Shown here in pieces: positions 9,244 through 17,841 of a stretch of 64,000 bases of DNA; the stretch's first letter is position 1, and every line of letters begins with the position of its first letter. The DNA comes from Algibacter sp. L3A6 (GTDB lineage: Bacteria > Bacteroidota > Bacteroidia > Flavobacteriales > Flavobacteriaceae): the NCBI RefSeq assembly GCF_009796825.1, contig NZ_CP047030.1, forward strand, positions 2,843,501 through 2,907,500. Reading direction: 5' to 3'. The position numbers and the translations under genes were made by a program. The notes below the pieces were generated by a model. The model saw only the letters and a program-made list of their open reading frames with translations. It made no database searches and had not been told where the DNA came from.

Positions 9244-10003
9244 AAAACAAACTTTACATATCGCTTTTTTAGTTTTCGGATTATTTTTTTATTCTGAAGC
9301 TATTTCGGCTAAAAGCATCACAACTTTAGAGGTGGTTTTGGTTGAGCAGGATAGTTTACAAATAGATACGACTTGGGGTGAAAAACGACATTTCGAAAAT
9401 TTAAAAGAAATCTATACTGGTGAAGAATTTGTTTACGATAGAACCGTTGAGAGTTCTGGTTGGTGGACACGATTTAAGCAATGGTTAAACGAACTTTTTA
9501 TAGAATTCTTTCAAGTTCAAGATAAAGGGCAATCTTTTGCATTTGCAGATATAGCTCTTAGAATAGGAGCCGTTCTTGTTATTCTATTAGTCATCTTCTT
9601 TATTTTTAAAGCTGTAATGAATAGCGAAGGCAAATGGGTTTTTGGCAAAGGATCGGATAAAAGTATTATTCCTGTTAGTGATATAGAAGCTAATATTCAT
9701 GCTGTAGATTTTAAAACACTTATCGCTTCCGCGGAAGCAGAACACAATTATAGATTGGCTATTCGGTATTATTATTTATGGCTTTTAAAAGGATTAACTA
9801 CGGCCGAAATTATTGAATACGACGTTGAAAAAACAAATAGTGATTATCAAAACGAAATTGTTTCGCAGGATTTAAAAAAGGGTTTTTCATACACATCTTA
9901 TTTGTACAACTACATATGGTATGGCGAATTTGATGTTAACGAGCATGAGTTTAATAAAGCGAAAGAAGCTTTTATTCAATTTCTAAAATCGATAAAAGCA
10001 TGA
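9236..10003 (+). CDS. DUF4129 domain membrane protein
   Basis: 255 residues starting with GTG inside the end of the previous gene. It has an N-terminal hydrophobic signal-anchor (about 5-27), a periplasmic stretch of about 80 residues, one membrane helix (about 105-128) and a cytoplasmic DUF4129 helical domain (about 155-255), recognisable by AEAEHNYRLAIRYYYLWLL and the ending YIWYGEFDVNEHEFN. DUF4129 domains regularly accompany MoxR/DUF58/transglutaminase systems; the biochemical role is unknown. It overlaps the following gene by 4 bases (ATGA). Confidence 0.83.
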   Translation: MNRKQTLHIAFLVFGLFFYSEAISAKSITTLEVVLVEQDSLQIDTTWGEKRHFENLKEIYTGEEFVYDRTVESSGWWTRFKQWLNELFIEFFQVQDKGQSFAFADIALRIGAVLVILLVIFFIFKAVMNSEGKWVFGKGSDKSIIPVSDIEANIHAVDFKTLIASAEAEHNYRLAIRYYYLWLLKGLTTAEIIEYDVEKTNSDYQNEIVSQDLKKGFSYTSYLYNYIWYGEFDVNEHEFNKAKEAFIQFLKSIKA

Positions 10004-11196
10004 ACAAAACAATAAAAATATATATCGTTTTGCTCGTCTTTTTATTTGCTGGAGCCGCCGCTATAGAGTTTACTAGAGAGGAACCTATAGACTGGAATAG
10101 AAGCTTTGACGAGACAGATAAAATTCCATATGGTACTTTTATTTTCTACGAAGAACTTAAAAATCTATTTCCGGAAAGTGATATAAAAACAATTAAAACA
10201 ACACCCTACGAATATTTTGATGCGCTTTACAATTTTGAAGATAGTCTTTACGATACGAGCGGAACGTATATGGCGGTTAATAATTTTTCTGGTTTAGACG
10301 ATGTGTCTTCACAAGAACTATTAGACTTTGCAGCGCATGGAAACGATGTGTTTATAGCGTCTCATTTTCCTTCTAAAAACATTCAAGATTCTTTAGGAGT
10401 CGATATTAAAAGTGATTATAATTTTAAAGGAAAAGCGCTTTTAAGTTTTGCTAACCCAAACTTTAAAACCGATTCTATAACCGTTGAAAAAGGTTTAGGG
10501 AATTATTATTTCACGAAATTAGATTCAGTATCAACAACTGTTTTAGGCTATCAAAAATTCGATTCTATCCAAAATATTAATTTTGTAAAAATAGAATATG
10601 GAGCAGGGAATTTCTATTTACATCTGCAACCTGTTGTGTTTACTAATTATCATTTACTTAAAAAGAACAATAAAAAATATGCCGAAGTAGCTTTGTCTTA
10701 TGTAGAAAACGATACCATTCATTTCGATTCGGTTAATAAAATAGGGCAAGATTTAGGCAGTTCACCGTTAAGATTTATTTTAAAAACACCGGCCTTGCGT
10801 TGGGCTTGGTATTTGGCTTTGTTTACAATGGTTTGCTTCATGATTTTTAATGCAAAACGCAGACAACGTATCGTAAAAATTATAAAACCTAATGAGAATA
10901 CAACCGTGGCATTCACTAAAACCATTGGTAATTTGTATTACGAAACCAAGGAACACGATACTATTATTGATAAAAAAATCACTTATTTTTTAGAGTTCTT
11001 AAGACGAGAATACTTTTTAGATACGCAGATTTTAGATGAAAAATTCATTAAAAATTTAAGTCTTAAATCAAATAAAAAAGAAGATACTATAAAACGATTA
11101 ATTAATTTAATTTTACAATTGAAAGCCAAACGACATCTAGAAGAGGCCGATTTGTTAAGGTTAAACAAAGCTATTGAGGCTTTTTATAATAAATAA
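10000..11196 (+). CDS. DUF4350 domain membrane protein
   Basis: 398 residues: a membrane anchor at 7-23, an extracytoplasmic DUF4350 domain (about 30-260) with a Rossmann-like alternation, a second membrane helix (about 268-287) and a cytoplasmic tail of about 110 residues rich in Lys and Asp that ends at the C-terminus. DUF4350 resembles the N-terminal GATase-like domain of gliding and ABC-associated proteins, but no catalytic residues stand out. It starts 4 bases inside the DUF4129 gene and ends 2 bases before the MoxR gene, so the three are surely one transcript. Confidence 0.83.
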   Translation: MNKTIKIYIVLLVFLFAGAAAIEFTREEPIDWNRSFDETDKIPYGTFIFYEELKNLFPESDIKTIKTTPYEYFDALYNFEDSLYDTSGTYMAVNNFSGLDDVSSQELLDFAAHGNDVFIASHFPSKNIQDSLGVDIKSDYNFKGKALLSFANPNFKTDSITVEKGLGNYYFTKLDSVSTTVLGYQKFDSIQNINFVKIEYGAGNFYLHLQPVVFTNYHLLKKNNKKYAEVALSYVENDTIHFDSVNKIGQDLGSSPLRFILKTPALRWAWYLALFTMVCFMIFNAKRRQRIVKIIKPNENTTVAFTKTIGNLYYETKEHDTIIDKKITYFLEFLRREYFLDTQILDEKFIKNLSLKSNKKEDTIKRLINLILQLKAKRHLEEADLLRLNKAIEAFYNK

Positions 11197-11198
11197 TT

Positions 11199-12272
11199 AT
11201 GGACGAAAACAACACGCCAAACAACGATAATTTAGATTTAGGAGCAGAACAACAAAGTTTTGAAAATACTCTTGATGGGCATGAAGCCGGACAAGATTCT
11301 AATTTAGATTTTAAGAGTCGTATTGATTTAAGTGAGCTACAAGAAGGTATAGCACTTATAAAAAATGAAATAGGAAAAGTTATTGTTGGGCAGAAAGGGA
11401 TGATCGATATGCTAATTGCTTCTATTTTAGCTAACGGCCATTCTTTAATAGAAGGTGTTCCGGGTGTTGCCAAAACCATTTCGGCTAAGTTATTGGCAAA
11501 ATCATTAGATGTTGGTTTTAGTCGTATACAGTTTACACCCGATTTAATGCCAAGTGATATTTTAGGAACCTCGGTTTTCGATATGAAATCATCTGAATTT
11601 CAATTCAAAAAAGGACCTATTTTTTCGAATATGATTCTTATTGATGAAATAAATCGTGCGCCTGCAAAAACGCAAGCTGCTTTGTTTGAAGTTATGGAAG
11701 AACGCCAAATTACTATCGATGGTAATAAATTTATTATGGATTTACCATTTATTGTTTTGGCAACACAAAACCCTGTAGAGCAAGAAGGAACTTACCGTTT
11801 ACCGGAAGCACAATTAGACCGTTTTTTGTTTAAAATAGATGTAGATTATCCTAATTTAGAAGAAGAGATTGAAATTATAAATAGAGAACAAGCCTTGCAA
11901 GGTGGCACAAAAACCGAAAAGATTACGGCACATTTAAGTAAAGAAGATATTTCTAAATTTCAGGTTTTGGTGAGTCAAATAATTATCGAATCACATTTAG
12001 TAAAATATATCGCTGATATTATTGTTAACACACGAAGTAATCCGTTTTTATATTTAGGCGCTTCGCCACGTGCATCTATTGCAATATTAAAAGCAAGTAA
12101 AGCCTTTGCAGCCATGAACGGACGCGATTTTGTAACACCCGAAGATATTAAACAAGCCGCTATTCCGGTATTGCAGCACCGTGTTATTGTTACTCCAGAG
12201 CGCGAAATGGAAGGCGTAACTTCTAAACAAATTATTAAACAAATTATAGAAGCTGTAGAGATCCCGAGGTAA
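11199..12272 (+). CDS. MoxR family AAA+ ATPase
   Basis: 357 residues. After a variable acidic N-terminus of about 40 residues the AAA_3 domain shows Walker A GVPGVAKT (86-93), Walker B ILIDE (146-150), the sensor region ATQNPVEQEGTYRLPEAQLD, and the C-terminal lid domain ending near 350. MoxR ATPases act as chaperones for metal insertion or assembly of extracytoplasmic complexes, commonly with a VWA- or DUF58-containing partner encoded next door, as here. Substrate unknown. The acidic extension lies outside the ATPase core and could be a partner-binding tail. Confidence 0.93.
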   Translation: MDENNTPNNDNLDLGAEQQSFENTLDGHEAGQDSNLDFKSRIDLSELQEGIALIKNEIGKVIVGQKGMIDMLIASILANGHSLIEGVPGVAKTISAKLLAKSLDVGFSRIQFTPDLMPSDILGTSVFDMKSSEFQFKKGPIFSNMILIDEINRAPAKTQAALFEVMEERQITIDGNKFIMDLPFIVLATQNPVEQEGTYRLPEAQLDRFLFKIDVDYPNLEEEIEIINREQALQGGTKTEKITAHLSKEDISKFQVLVSQIIIESHLVKYIADIIVNTRSNPFLYLGASPRASIAILKASKAFAAMNGRDFVTPEDIKQAAIPVLQHRVIVTPEREMEGVTSKQIIKQIIEAVEIPR

Positions 12273-12289
12273 GGAGTGAATTATTCAGT

Positions 12290-12361
12290 TTACAGTATTT
12301 AGTAAAAAATAAGTAACGAGCACAACACGTAACTAATAACCATCAACCAATAATCAAAAAA
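12290..12361 (+). other. Low-complexity filler between MoxR and DUF58 genes
   Basis: A stretch built of short variant copies such as AGTAACGAGC, ACACGTAACT, AATAACC, AATAATC with no open frame. Similar degenerate filler is, from memory, common between flavobacterial genes. It separates two otherwise tightly packed operon members. No promoter match is evident. Confidence 0.35.
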
Positions 12362-13693
12362 TTGAAACGTATTAAACCTTTTTACATACAAAACAGATTT
12401 TTCTACGGATGCCTGATTGTTATGGTCTTGTTTGTGTTAAGCTTTGTGTTTCCTAGGTTGTTTAATTTAGTGAAGTTGTTATTGCTATGTTTGTTTGCTC
12501 TTACGTTTTTAGATGCTATTTTATTATTCGTTGCAAAAAAAGGTATAAAAGGAAAACGAAATTTACCGGAAAAATTCTCTAATGGTGATCAAAATGCTAT
12601 TGGTGTTTCTATTGAAAACTTCTACACATTCCCTATTTTTATTAGAATTATAGATGAAATTCCTGTACAGTTTCAGGTGCGTGATTTCAAAATAGATAGA
12701 AAGTTAGATGCTTCTAGCTTAACAGAATTAGAGTACGAACTGCGCCCAACGGAGCGTGGAGAATATCAATTCGGGAAGCTTAATATTTATGCCACATCGG
12801 TTTTTGGATTAATTGCAAGACGCTTTTGGTTTGATGATGACCAAATGATTGCTACGTACCCAAGTTTTATTCAATTACGTAAATATAATTTGCTTGCCAT
12901 AAGTAATAATTTATTGCAGTATGGAGTTAAAAAAGTTAGGAAGTTAGGGCACACCATGGAATTTGAGCAGATTAAAGATTATGTTTTAGGTGATGATTTA
13001 CGAACCATAAATTGGAAGGCTACTGCCAAGAAAAACCAATTAATGGTGAATCAGTTTCAAGATGAAAAATCTCAGCCTATATATTCTGTAATCGATAAAG
13101 GCCGTGTTATGAAAATGCCTTTTGATGGCTTAACTTTACTAGATTATGCTATAAATGCTGCTTTGGTAATATCTAATGTGGCTTTAAAGAAACAAGATAA
13201 AGCCGGTATTTTTTCATTTTCCAAAAAAATAGAAAATAGAGTCGTTGCGGAGCGCAGAACATCTCAAATGAATTTGATTTTAGAGGCGCTTTACAACGTG
13301 AACACCGATTATTACGAAAGTGATTTTGGACGTTTGTATGCCGATGTAAAACGTAATATTACGCAACGAAGTCTTGTTTTACTATATACTAATTTTGAAA
13401 CCTTAGATGGTTTACACCGCCAATTACCTTATTTAAAAGGCATTGCTAAAAGTCATTTATTGGTAGTTATATTCTTTAAAAATACAGAGTTAGATAGTAT
13501 AATAGATGAAAAGGCCGAAACCGTTCAACAAGCTTATGATAAAGTAATAGCAGAGAAATTTGCTTTCGAAAAACGACTTATCGTAAATGAACTGAAGAAA
13601 TATGGTATTTATTCCATTTTAACAACTCCAGAAAATTTAACGATCGATACTATAAATAAATACTTAGAAATTAAAGCACGAGGCTTACTCTAG
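12362..13693 (+). CDS. DUF58 (VWA-like) domain protein
   Basis: 443 residues from a TTG start; no nearby ATG leaves the two N-terminal membrane helices (about 12-35 and 36-55) intact. The DUF58 core is marked by EFEQIKDYVLGDDLRTINWK (about 205-220), a segment always present in the family, followed by a VWA-like fold (about 240-420) with an incomplete metal site. DUF58 proteins pair with MoxR ATPases and are thought to be their adaptor or target at the membrane. It is the last gene of the operon; the bidirectional terminator at 13721-13759 follows directly. Confidence 0.9.
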   Translation: MKRIKPFYIQNRFFYGCLIVMVLFVLSFVFPRLFNLVKLLLLCLFALTFLDAILLFVAKKGIKGKRNLPEKFSNGDQNAIGVSIENFYTFPIFIRIIDEIPVQFQVRDFKIDRKLDASSLTELEYELRPTERGEYQFGKLNIYATSVFGLIARRFWFDDDQMIATYPSFIQLRKYNLLAISNNLLQYGVKKVRKLGHTMEFEQIKDYVLGDDLRTINWKATAKKNQLMVNQFQDEKSQPIYSVIDKGRVMKMPFDGLTLLDYAINAALVISNVALKKQDKAGIFSFSKKIENRVVAERRTSQMNLILEALYNVNTDYYESDFGRLYADVKRNITQRSLVLLYTNFETLDGLHRQLPYLKGIAKSHLLVVIFFKNTELDSIIDEKAETVQQAYDKVIAEKFAFEKRLIVNELKKYGIYSILTTPENLTIDTINKYLEIKARGLL

Positions 13694-13720
13694 ACTATTT
13701 ATTATCTTTTGGAATAAACT

Positions 13721-13759
13721 AAAATAGCGCTAAAACCTTTAGGTCTTAGCGCTATTTTT
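13721..13759. terminator. Bidirectional intrinsic terminator
   Basis: A 13-bp stem (13721-13733 with 13746-13758, core TAGCGCTAA) closed by a 12-base loop, with A and T runs on the two sides. It ends the DUF58 operon and pepT. Confidence 0.88.
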
Positions 13760-13777
13760 ATAAATAAATAGAAGTTC

Positions 13778-15022
13778 TTAGTTTTGAGCTTCTTCTGCTG
13801 TTAACTCTGCAATTTTACAAATGACTTCAGTAGCTTTTATAATGCTTTCTACAGGCACATATTCGTAACGCCCATGAAAGTTATGTCCACCAGCAAAAAT
13901 ATTAGGACAAGGTAAGCCCATGTAGCTTAATTGAGATCCGTCTGTACCACCTCTAATGGCTTTAATTAAAGGTTCAATATCTAGAGCTTTCATCGCTTTT
14001 TCTGCAACATCAACAATATGCATTACAGGTTCAATTTTTTCACGCATGTTAAAATACTGGTCCTTAATTTCTGTAGTAATCACTTCGTTTCCATATTGCG
14101 AATTAAGTTCAGCAGTAAGTTTTAGCATCACTTCTTTTCTAGCTTCAAAATGGCCACTATCATGATCGCGAATAATATATTTTAAAGTGGTTTCTTCAAC
14201 ATCACCTTCCATATTATGTAAATGGAAAAAACCTTGATAATCTGTAGTATGCTCAGGTGTTTCCATACGTGGTAGAGAATTAATAAACTCGGTAGCAATA
14301 TACATGGAGTTTATCATTTTGCCTTTAGCATAACCGGGATGCACAATTTTTCCTTTAATTTTTACAACGGCTCCGGCGGCATTAAAGTTTTCGTATTCTA
14401 ATTCACCAATTTGACTACCGTCCATAGTGTAGGCCCACTCGGCTCCAAATTTTTCAACATCAAATTTATGAGCACCTCTTCCAATTTCTTCATCTGGAGT
14501 AAATCCAACACGAATTTTTCCATGTTTAATTTCTGGGTGTTGCACTAAGTATTCCATGGCAGAAACAATTTCGCAAATTCCAGCTTTATCATCTGCACCT
14601 AAAAGTGTTGTGCCATCTGTGGTAATTATCGTTTGTCCTTTGTATTGTAATAAATCTTCAAAATAATCTGGAGATAGAATAATGTTTTCAGCTTCATTTA
14701 AAACAATATCTTTTCCATCGTAATTTTCGATAATTTGAGGTTTTACGTTTTTACCTGTAAAATCTGGCGATGTATCAAAATGAGAAATAAACCCAATAGT
14801 TGGTACATTGTGATCTACGTTGCTAGGCAATGTAGCCATAATGTATGCGTTTTCGTCGATGCTAACATCTTCTAAACCAATTTGTTTAAGTTCTTCGGCA
14901 AGTTTGTTAGCCAAATCCCATTGTTTTTCTGTACTTGGTGTAGTTTGAGATTCTGGATCAGACTCGGTATCCACAGTTACATAACCTACAAAACGTTTTA
15001 TGATATGTTCTTTTGAAATCAT
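13778..15022 (-). CDS. pepT: Peptidase T (tripeptide aminopeptidase)
   Basis: 414 residues, the normal length for PepT of family M20B, which removes N-terminal residues from tripeptides in the cytoplasm. The co-catalytic zinc ligands are all recognisable: SHFDTSPD (His, Asp), GADDKAG (bridging Asp), PDEEIGRGA (general base Glu and ligand Glu), TMDGS (Asp) and GGHNFHG (His). The dimerisation lid lies between about 210 and 320. It is transcribed alone, with a TATTTTTG -7 element on the minus strand upstream. Confidence 0.95.
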   Translation of the reverse strand: MISKEHIIKRFVGYVTVDTESDPESQTTPSTEKQWDLANKLAEELKQIGLEDVSIDENAYIMATLPSNVDHNVPTIGFISHFDTSPDFTGKNVKPQIIENYDGKDIVLNEAENIILSPDYFEDLLQYKGQTIITTDGTTLLGADDKAGICEIVSAMEYLVQHPEIKHGKIRVGFTPDEEIGRGAHKFDVEKFGAEWAYTMDGSQIGELEYENFNAAGAVVKIKGKIVHPGYAKGKMINSMYIATEFINSLPRMETPEHTTDYQGFFHLHNMEGDVEETTLKYIIRDHDSGHFEARKEVMLKLTAELNSQYGNEVITTEIKDQYFNMREKIEPVMHIVDVAEKAMKALDIEPLIKAIRGGTDGSQLSYMGLPCPNIFAGGHNFHGRYEYVPVESIIKATEVICKIAELTAEEAQN

Positions 15023-15076
15023 TTTAGAAAAATTTTAATGTATTTGAGGGAAAAAATGTTCTTGATTTTAATATTT

Positions 15077-15084
15077 CAAAAATA
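15077..15084 (-). promoter_or_regulatory. -7 promoter element for pepT
   Basis: The minus strand reads TATTTTTG, matching TAnnTTTG, 55 bases before the pepT start. No -33 TTG at the usual spacing. Confidence 0.45.
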
Positions 15085-15169
15085 CGATTTTTAGCCATGA
15101 ATTCACGAATGTTTTCATTCAAATAATTAGGAGACAAGATTCAAATATTTAAATTTTCAGGCGTTAGAA

Positions 15170-15200
15170 TTGTTCAATTTTTTAATTAAACCTATTTTTG
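15170..15200 (+). promoter_or_regulatory. Complete Bacteroidetes promoter for pyrD
   Basis: TTG at 15170-15172 (-33 element), 20-base spacer, then TATTTTTG at 15193-15200 (-7 element). The TTG that opens the longest reading of pyrD is this -33 element, so translation must begin downstream, at the ATG at 15215. Confidence 0.75.
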
Positions 15201-15214
15201 CACAAATAATCCTG

Positions 15215-16249
15215 ATGTACAAACAATTACTGCGCCCGATATTTTTTTCTTTCGATCCTGAAAAAATTCACCATTTTACATTTTCATTAGTAAAATTCAC
15301 TTCTAAAATCCCTGGTTTTAAATCTATATACAGGAGTTTATATGTTATAGAAAACCCTAAATTAGAGCGAAATGTATTTGGGTTAACTTTTAAAAACCCT
15401 GTGGGATTAGCTGCAGGTTTTGATAAAAATGCCGTGCTTTACAATGAATTGGCAAACTTTGGATTTGGTTTTATTGAAATAGGCACTGTAACTCTAAAAG
15501 CGCAAGAGGGAAATCCAAAAAAGCGTTTATTTCGTTTAAAAGATGATCAAGGTATTATTAACCGAATGGGTTTTAATAATGAAGGCTTACAAGCGGCTAT
15601 TGTTCAACTTAAAAAGAATAAGGGAAAACTTGTTATTGGTGGAAATATTGGTAAAAATACGCAAACAAAACCTGAAGATTATACTAAAGATTATTTAGAG
15701 TGTTTTAACGCCTTGCACCCTTATGTAGATTATTTTGTACTTAACGTGAGTTGCCCTAATGTGGGATCGCATGCTAAGTTGAATGATAAAGATTATTTAG
15801 AAGAATTAATTGGAGCGGTACAAAAAGCCAATGGCACGTTTGCAACTCAAAAGCCTATCGTTTTAAAAATTGCACCAGATTTAAATAATGCGCAGTTAGA
15901 CGAGATTATCGAATTGGTAAAAGAAACGAATTTAGATGGTGTAATTGCAAGTAATACCTCTATGGATAGAAGTGGTTTAAAAGCTTCTTCTGAGCGTTTA
16001 GAAAGTATTGGTAATGGTGGTTTAAGCGGACAACCTGTAAAGGATAAAAGTACAGCCGTTATTAAATATTTATCTGAAAAGAGTAATAAAGCCTTTCCTA
16101 TTATTGGAGTAGGTGGTGTACATTCTGCTAAAGATGCTTTAGAGAAAATTGACGCAGGCGCCGATTTAGTTCAAATTTATACCGGATTTATTTATGAAGG
16201 TCCTAGTTTGGTGAAACAAATTAATAAAGCAATTTTGAATAGAGGTTAG
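15215..16249 (+). CDS. pyrD: Dihydroorotate dehydrogenase, quinone-dependent (class 2)
   Basis: 344 residues from the ATG at 15215. PyrD oxidises dihydroorotate to orotate in pyrimidine synthesis and passes electrons to (mena)quinone at the inner membrane. The N-terminal helical extension (about 1-45, MYKQLLRPIFFSFDPEKIHH) is the class 2 membrane and quinone-binding part. Landmarks of the barrel are NPVGLAAGFDKNA, IEIGTVTLKAQEGNP, RMGFNNEG, NVSCPNVGSHAK, VASNTS-like ASNTSMDR, GGLSGQPV and VGGVHSAKDALEKI. Oddly the catalytic position that is Ser in class 2 enzymes (NxSSPN) is Cys180 here (NVSCPN), as in class 1. The gene converges on a T9SS metalloprotease gene whose stop codon begins at the very next base. 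Confidence 0.95.
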   Translation: MYKQLLRPIFFSFDPEKIHHFTFSLVKFTSKIPGFKSIYRSLYVIENPKLERNVFGLTFKNPVGLAAGFDKNAVLYNELANFGFGFIEIGTVTLKAQEGNPKKRLFRLKDDQGIINRMGFNNEGLQAAIVQLKKNKGKLVIGGNIGKNTQTKPEDYTKDYLECFNALHPYVDYFVLNVSCPNVGSHAKLNDKDYLEELIGAVQKANGTFATQKPIVLKIAPDLNNAQLDEIIELVKETNLDGVIASNTSMDRSGLKASSERLESIGNGGLSGQPVKDKSTAVIKYLSEKSNKAFPIIGVGGVHSAKDALEKIDAGADLVQIYTGFIYEGPSLVKQINKAILNRG

Positions 16250-17434
16250 TTATTTAACAAACCTTCTAGTTACAGTAGAATTCCCGTTTTGGAGTTGTAG
16301 AATATAACTTCCTGCAGGTAAATTATTTACATTAATTTCATTGTTTTCAACAGAACCATTTGCCAAGGCTTGACCTTGTAGATTAACGATTCTGAAACTT
16401 ATTGCTGTTTCTATATTGGTAGACGATAGGTATATGTTACCATTTTGCACCGGATTAGGATAAAGCTTAACCGCAGCTAAACTCTCTTTATCGTAGGCTT
16501 CTTCCTCTATAACTATTTCTGGAACAACGCCAGGCTGTGTAAATCTATTTTTTTCTAAATTGAAATAGGTATACATGCGTATTATTTGTTCCGTAGAAAA
16601 ATAAGTTCTACAAGCTTTTAACGAATACGACATCATATTGCTAGTATCAGGCTTAAAAGTATCTCCATTAGCATCGGTAGCTGTGCCTGTATAGTTGCAA
16701 AAATTATCAACGTTATCGCTAGATAATCCCGGGTCTGCAGGAGTATCGCATATGCCATCGCCATCGGTATCGCAGTTGCTACCATCAACCAATTCTGTAG
16801 TTAATTGTGTATTGCTAACACCATGTGTATGTACTAAAGATAGAATATGTCCAATTTCGTGCGCTAATGTAGAATCGTTTATAGAACAGCTATTTTTCAC
16901 AACTATAATATCTCTATTATCCGCATTATCGCTATAACCACAAATAGAAGATTTTGAGGTGTTTGTTAAATATTCAGCAAAATAAACGTTTAAAATACCA
17001 GGGGTATAGTGGTTCTCTAATAAAGTTTTTTCGTCACCTTTTTCAAACTGCATTAATTCACTATCGTCGATATAATCAACACCTTCATAAAGTATAAAGT
17101 TTACAAGGGCACCATCAAACATGTTGTTTAAGTTTTGAAATGCTTTTTCTAAATCATAAGCACGTAAACCACCAGAACCATTAGAATAACGAATGGCGTG
17201 AACTTTTATGTAAACATCTTGAGCACTTGGTACATCTCCTTTACTATTAGCAGATCGTTGTTGAAGCATCGATTGTTTAGCAGCTTGGAGTTCGGCTTTA
17301 TGAGTTTTGAAATAATTTAAAGTTTCGGGAGAAGTCACCGTTTGGCACTCTTGTACAACTTCATTTTGTCCATAGCTCAATACGCTAACGAACAATGTAA
17401 AGATGAATGTAAAAAGTAATGATGCTTTATTCAC
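16250..17434 (-). CDS. Secreted M43-type zinc metalloprotease with T9SS sorting domain
   Basis: 394 residues from GTG: signal peptide (about 1-22), propeptide-like region, and a metzincin catalytic domain with HEIGHILSLVH (H192, E193, H196, H202) and the Met-turn segment NMMSYS. The site fits HExxHxxGxxH except that Gly is Ser199. Between them is a DTDGDGICDTPADPG stretch, a Ca-binding-like insertion common in M43 (pappalysin-type) bacterial proteases. The last about 75 residues (from KLYPNPVQNGN) are a T9SS type A sorting domain, so it is a cell-surface or released protease, probably for extracellular protein digestion. Convergent and abutting with pyrD; no terminator fits between them. Confidence 0.88.
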   Translation of the reverse strand: MNKASLLFTFIFTLFVSVLSYGQNEVVQECQTVTSPETLNYFKTHKAELQAAKQSMLQQRSANSKGDVPSAQDVYIKVHAIRYSNGSGGLRAYDLEKAFQNLNNMFDGALVNFILYEGVDYIDDSELMQFEKGDEKTLLENHYTPGILNVYFAEYLTNTSKSSICGYSDNADNRDIIVVKNSCSINDSTLAHEIGHILSLVHTHGVSNTQLTTELVDGSNCDTDGDGICDTPADPGLSSDNVDNFCNYTGTATDANGDTFKPDTSNMMSYSLKACRTYFSTEQIIRMYTYFNLEKNRFTQPGVVPEIVIEEEAYDKESLAAVKLYPNPVQNGNIYLSSTNIETAISFRIVNLQGQALANGSVENNEINVNNLPAGSYILQLQNGNSTVTRRFVK

Positions 17435-17841
17435 GTATGGTATTTAGGTTTGGGGTAATTTTTAATCAAATGTATTTCATAATTCGGATTAGTAAGAATA
17501 AAAACGTTATACACATTAATATACTCGTTCAGTGTACCAAAAGGTTAATTTTTAGGTTGAAAGGTGTTAAATTTTAACATTATTTATAGGTGTAATCTTT
17601 TATAAATGAAGGGTCTAGGTTTTGTAGTCTTGCAGATTGGTTTATGCTTTTTAAGTTAAAAGAGTGAAAATGGGTTTCGTTTTTATGTAAATAATGGGTC
17701 TTTAGAATGTTATGTGTTTTTGAAGTTTCTTTAAGAAGTCGTTTTATCATTTACATTTTTAGAGAACCTAAAACAAGACTTCTATCTATTCTTTTTTCAG
17801 AAAAATAATAGTATTTTTAACAACTATATTTTTAACTGTTT
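17435..17841. other. 407-base intergenic region
   Basis: Divergent spacer between the metalloprotease and HMG-CoA lyase genes. It holds the minus-strand -7 element listed at 17467; otherwise AT-rich DNA with no open frame, tRNA-like structure or strong hairpin that I can see. Confidence 0.5.
17467..17474 (-). promoter_or_regulatory. -7 promoter element for the T9SS metalloprotease
   Basis: The minus strand reads TACATTTG, a match to TAnnTTTG, 33 bases before the GTG start. No clear -33 element. Confidence 0.5.

Noticed and set aside
15170..15214. TTG start of pyrD giving 15 more residues
   Set aside because: The TTG is the -33 promoter element and the extra segment covers the -7 box; an ATG follows at the right distance.
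16695..16937. Plus-strand open frame inside the metalloprotease gene
   Set aside because: It lies entirely within a gene with an intact HExxH site and T9SS domain on the other strand.
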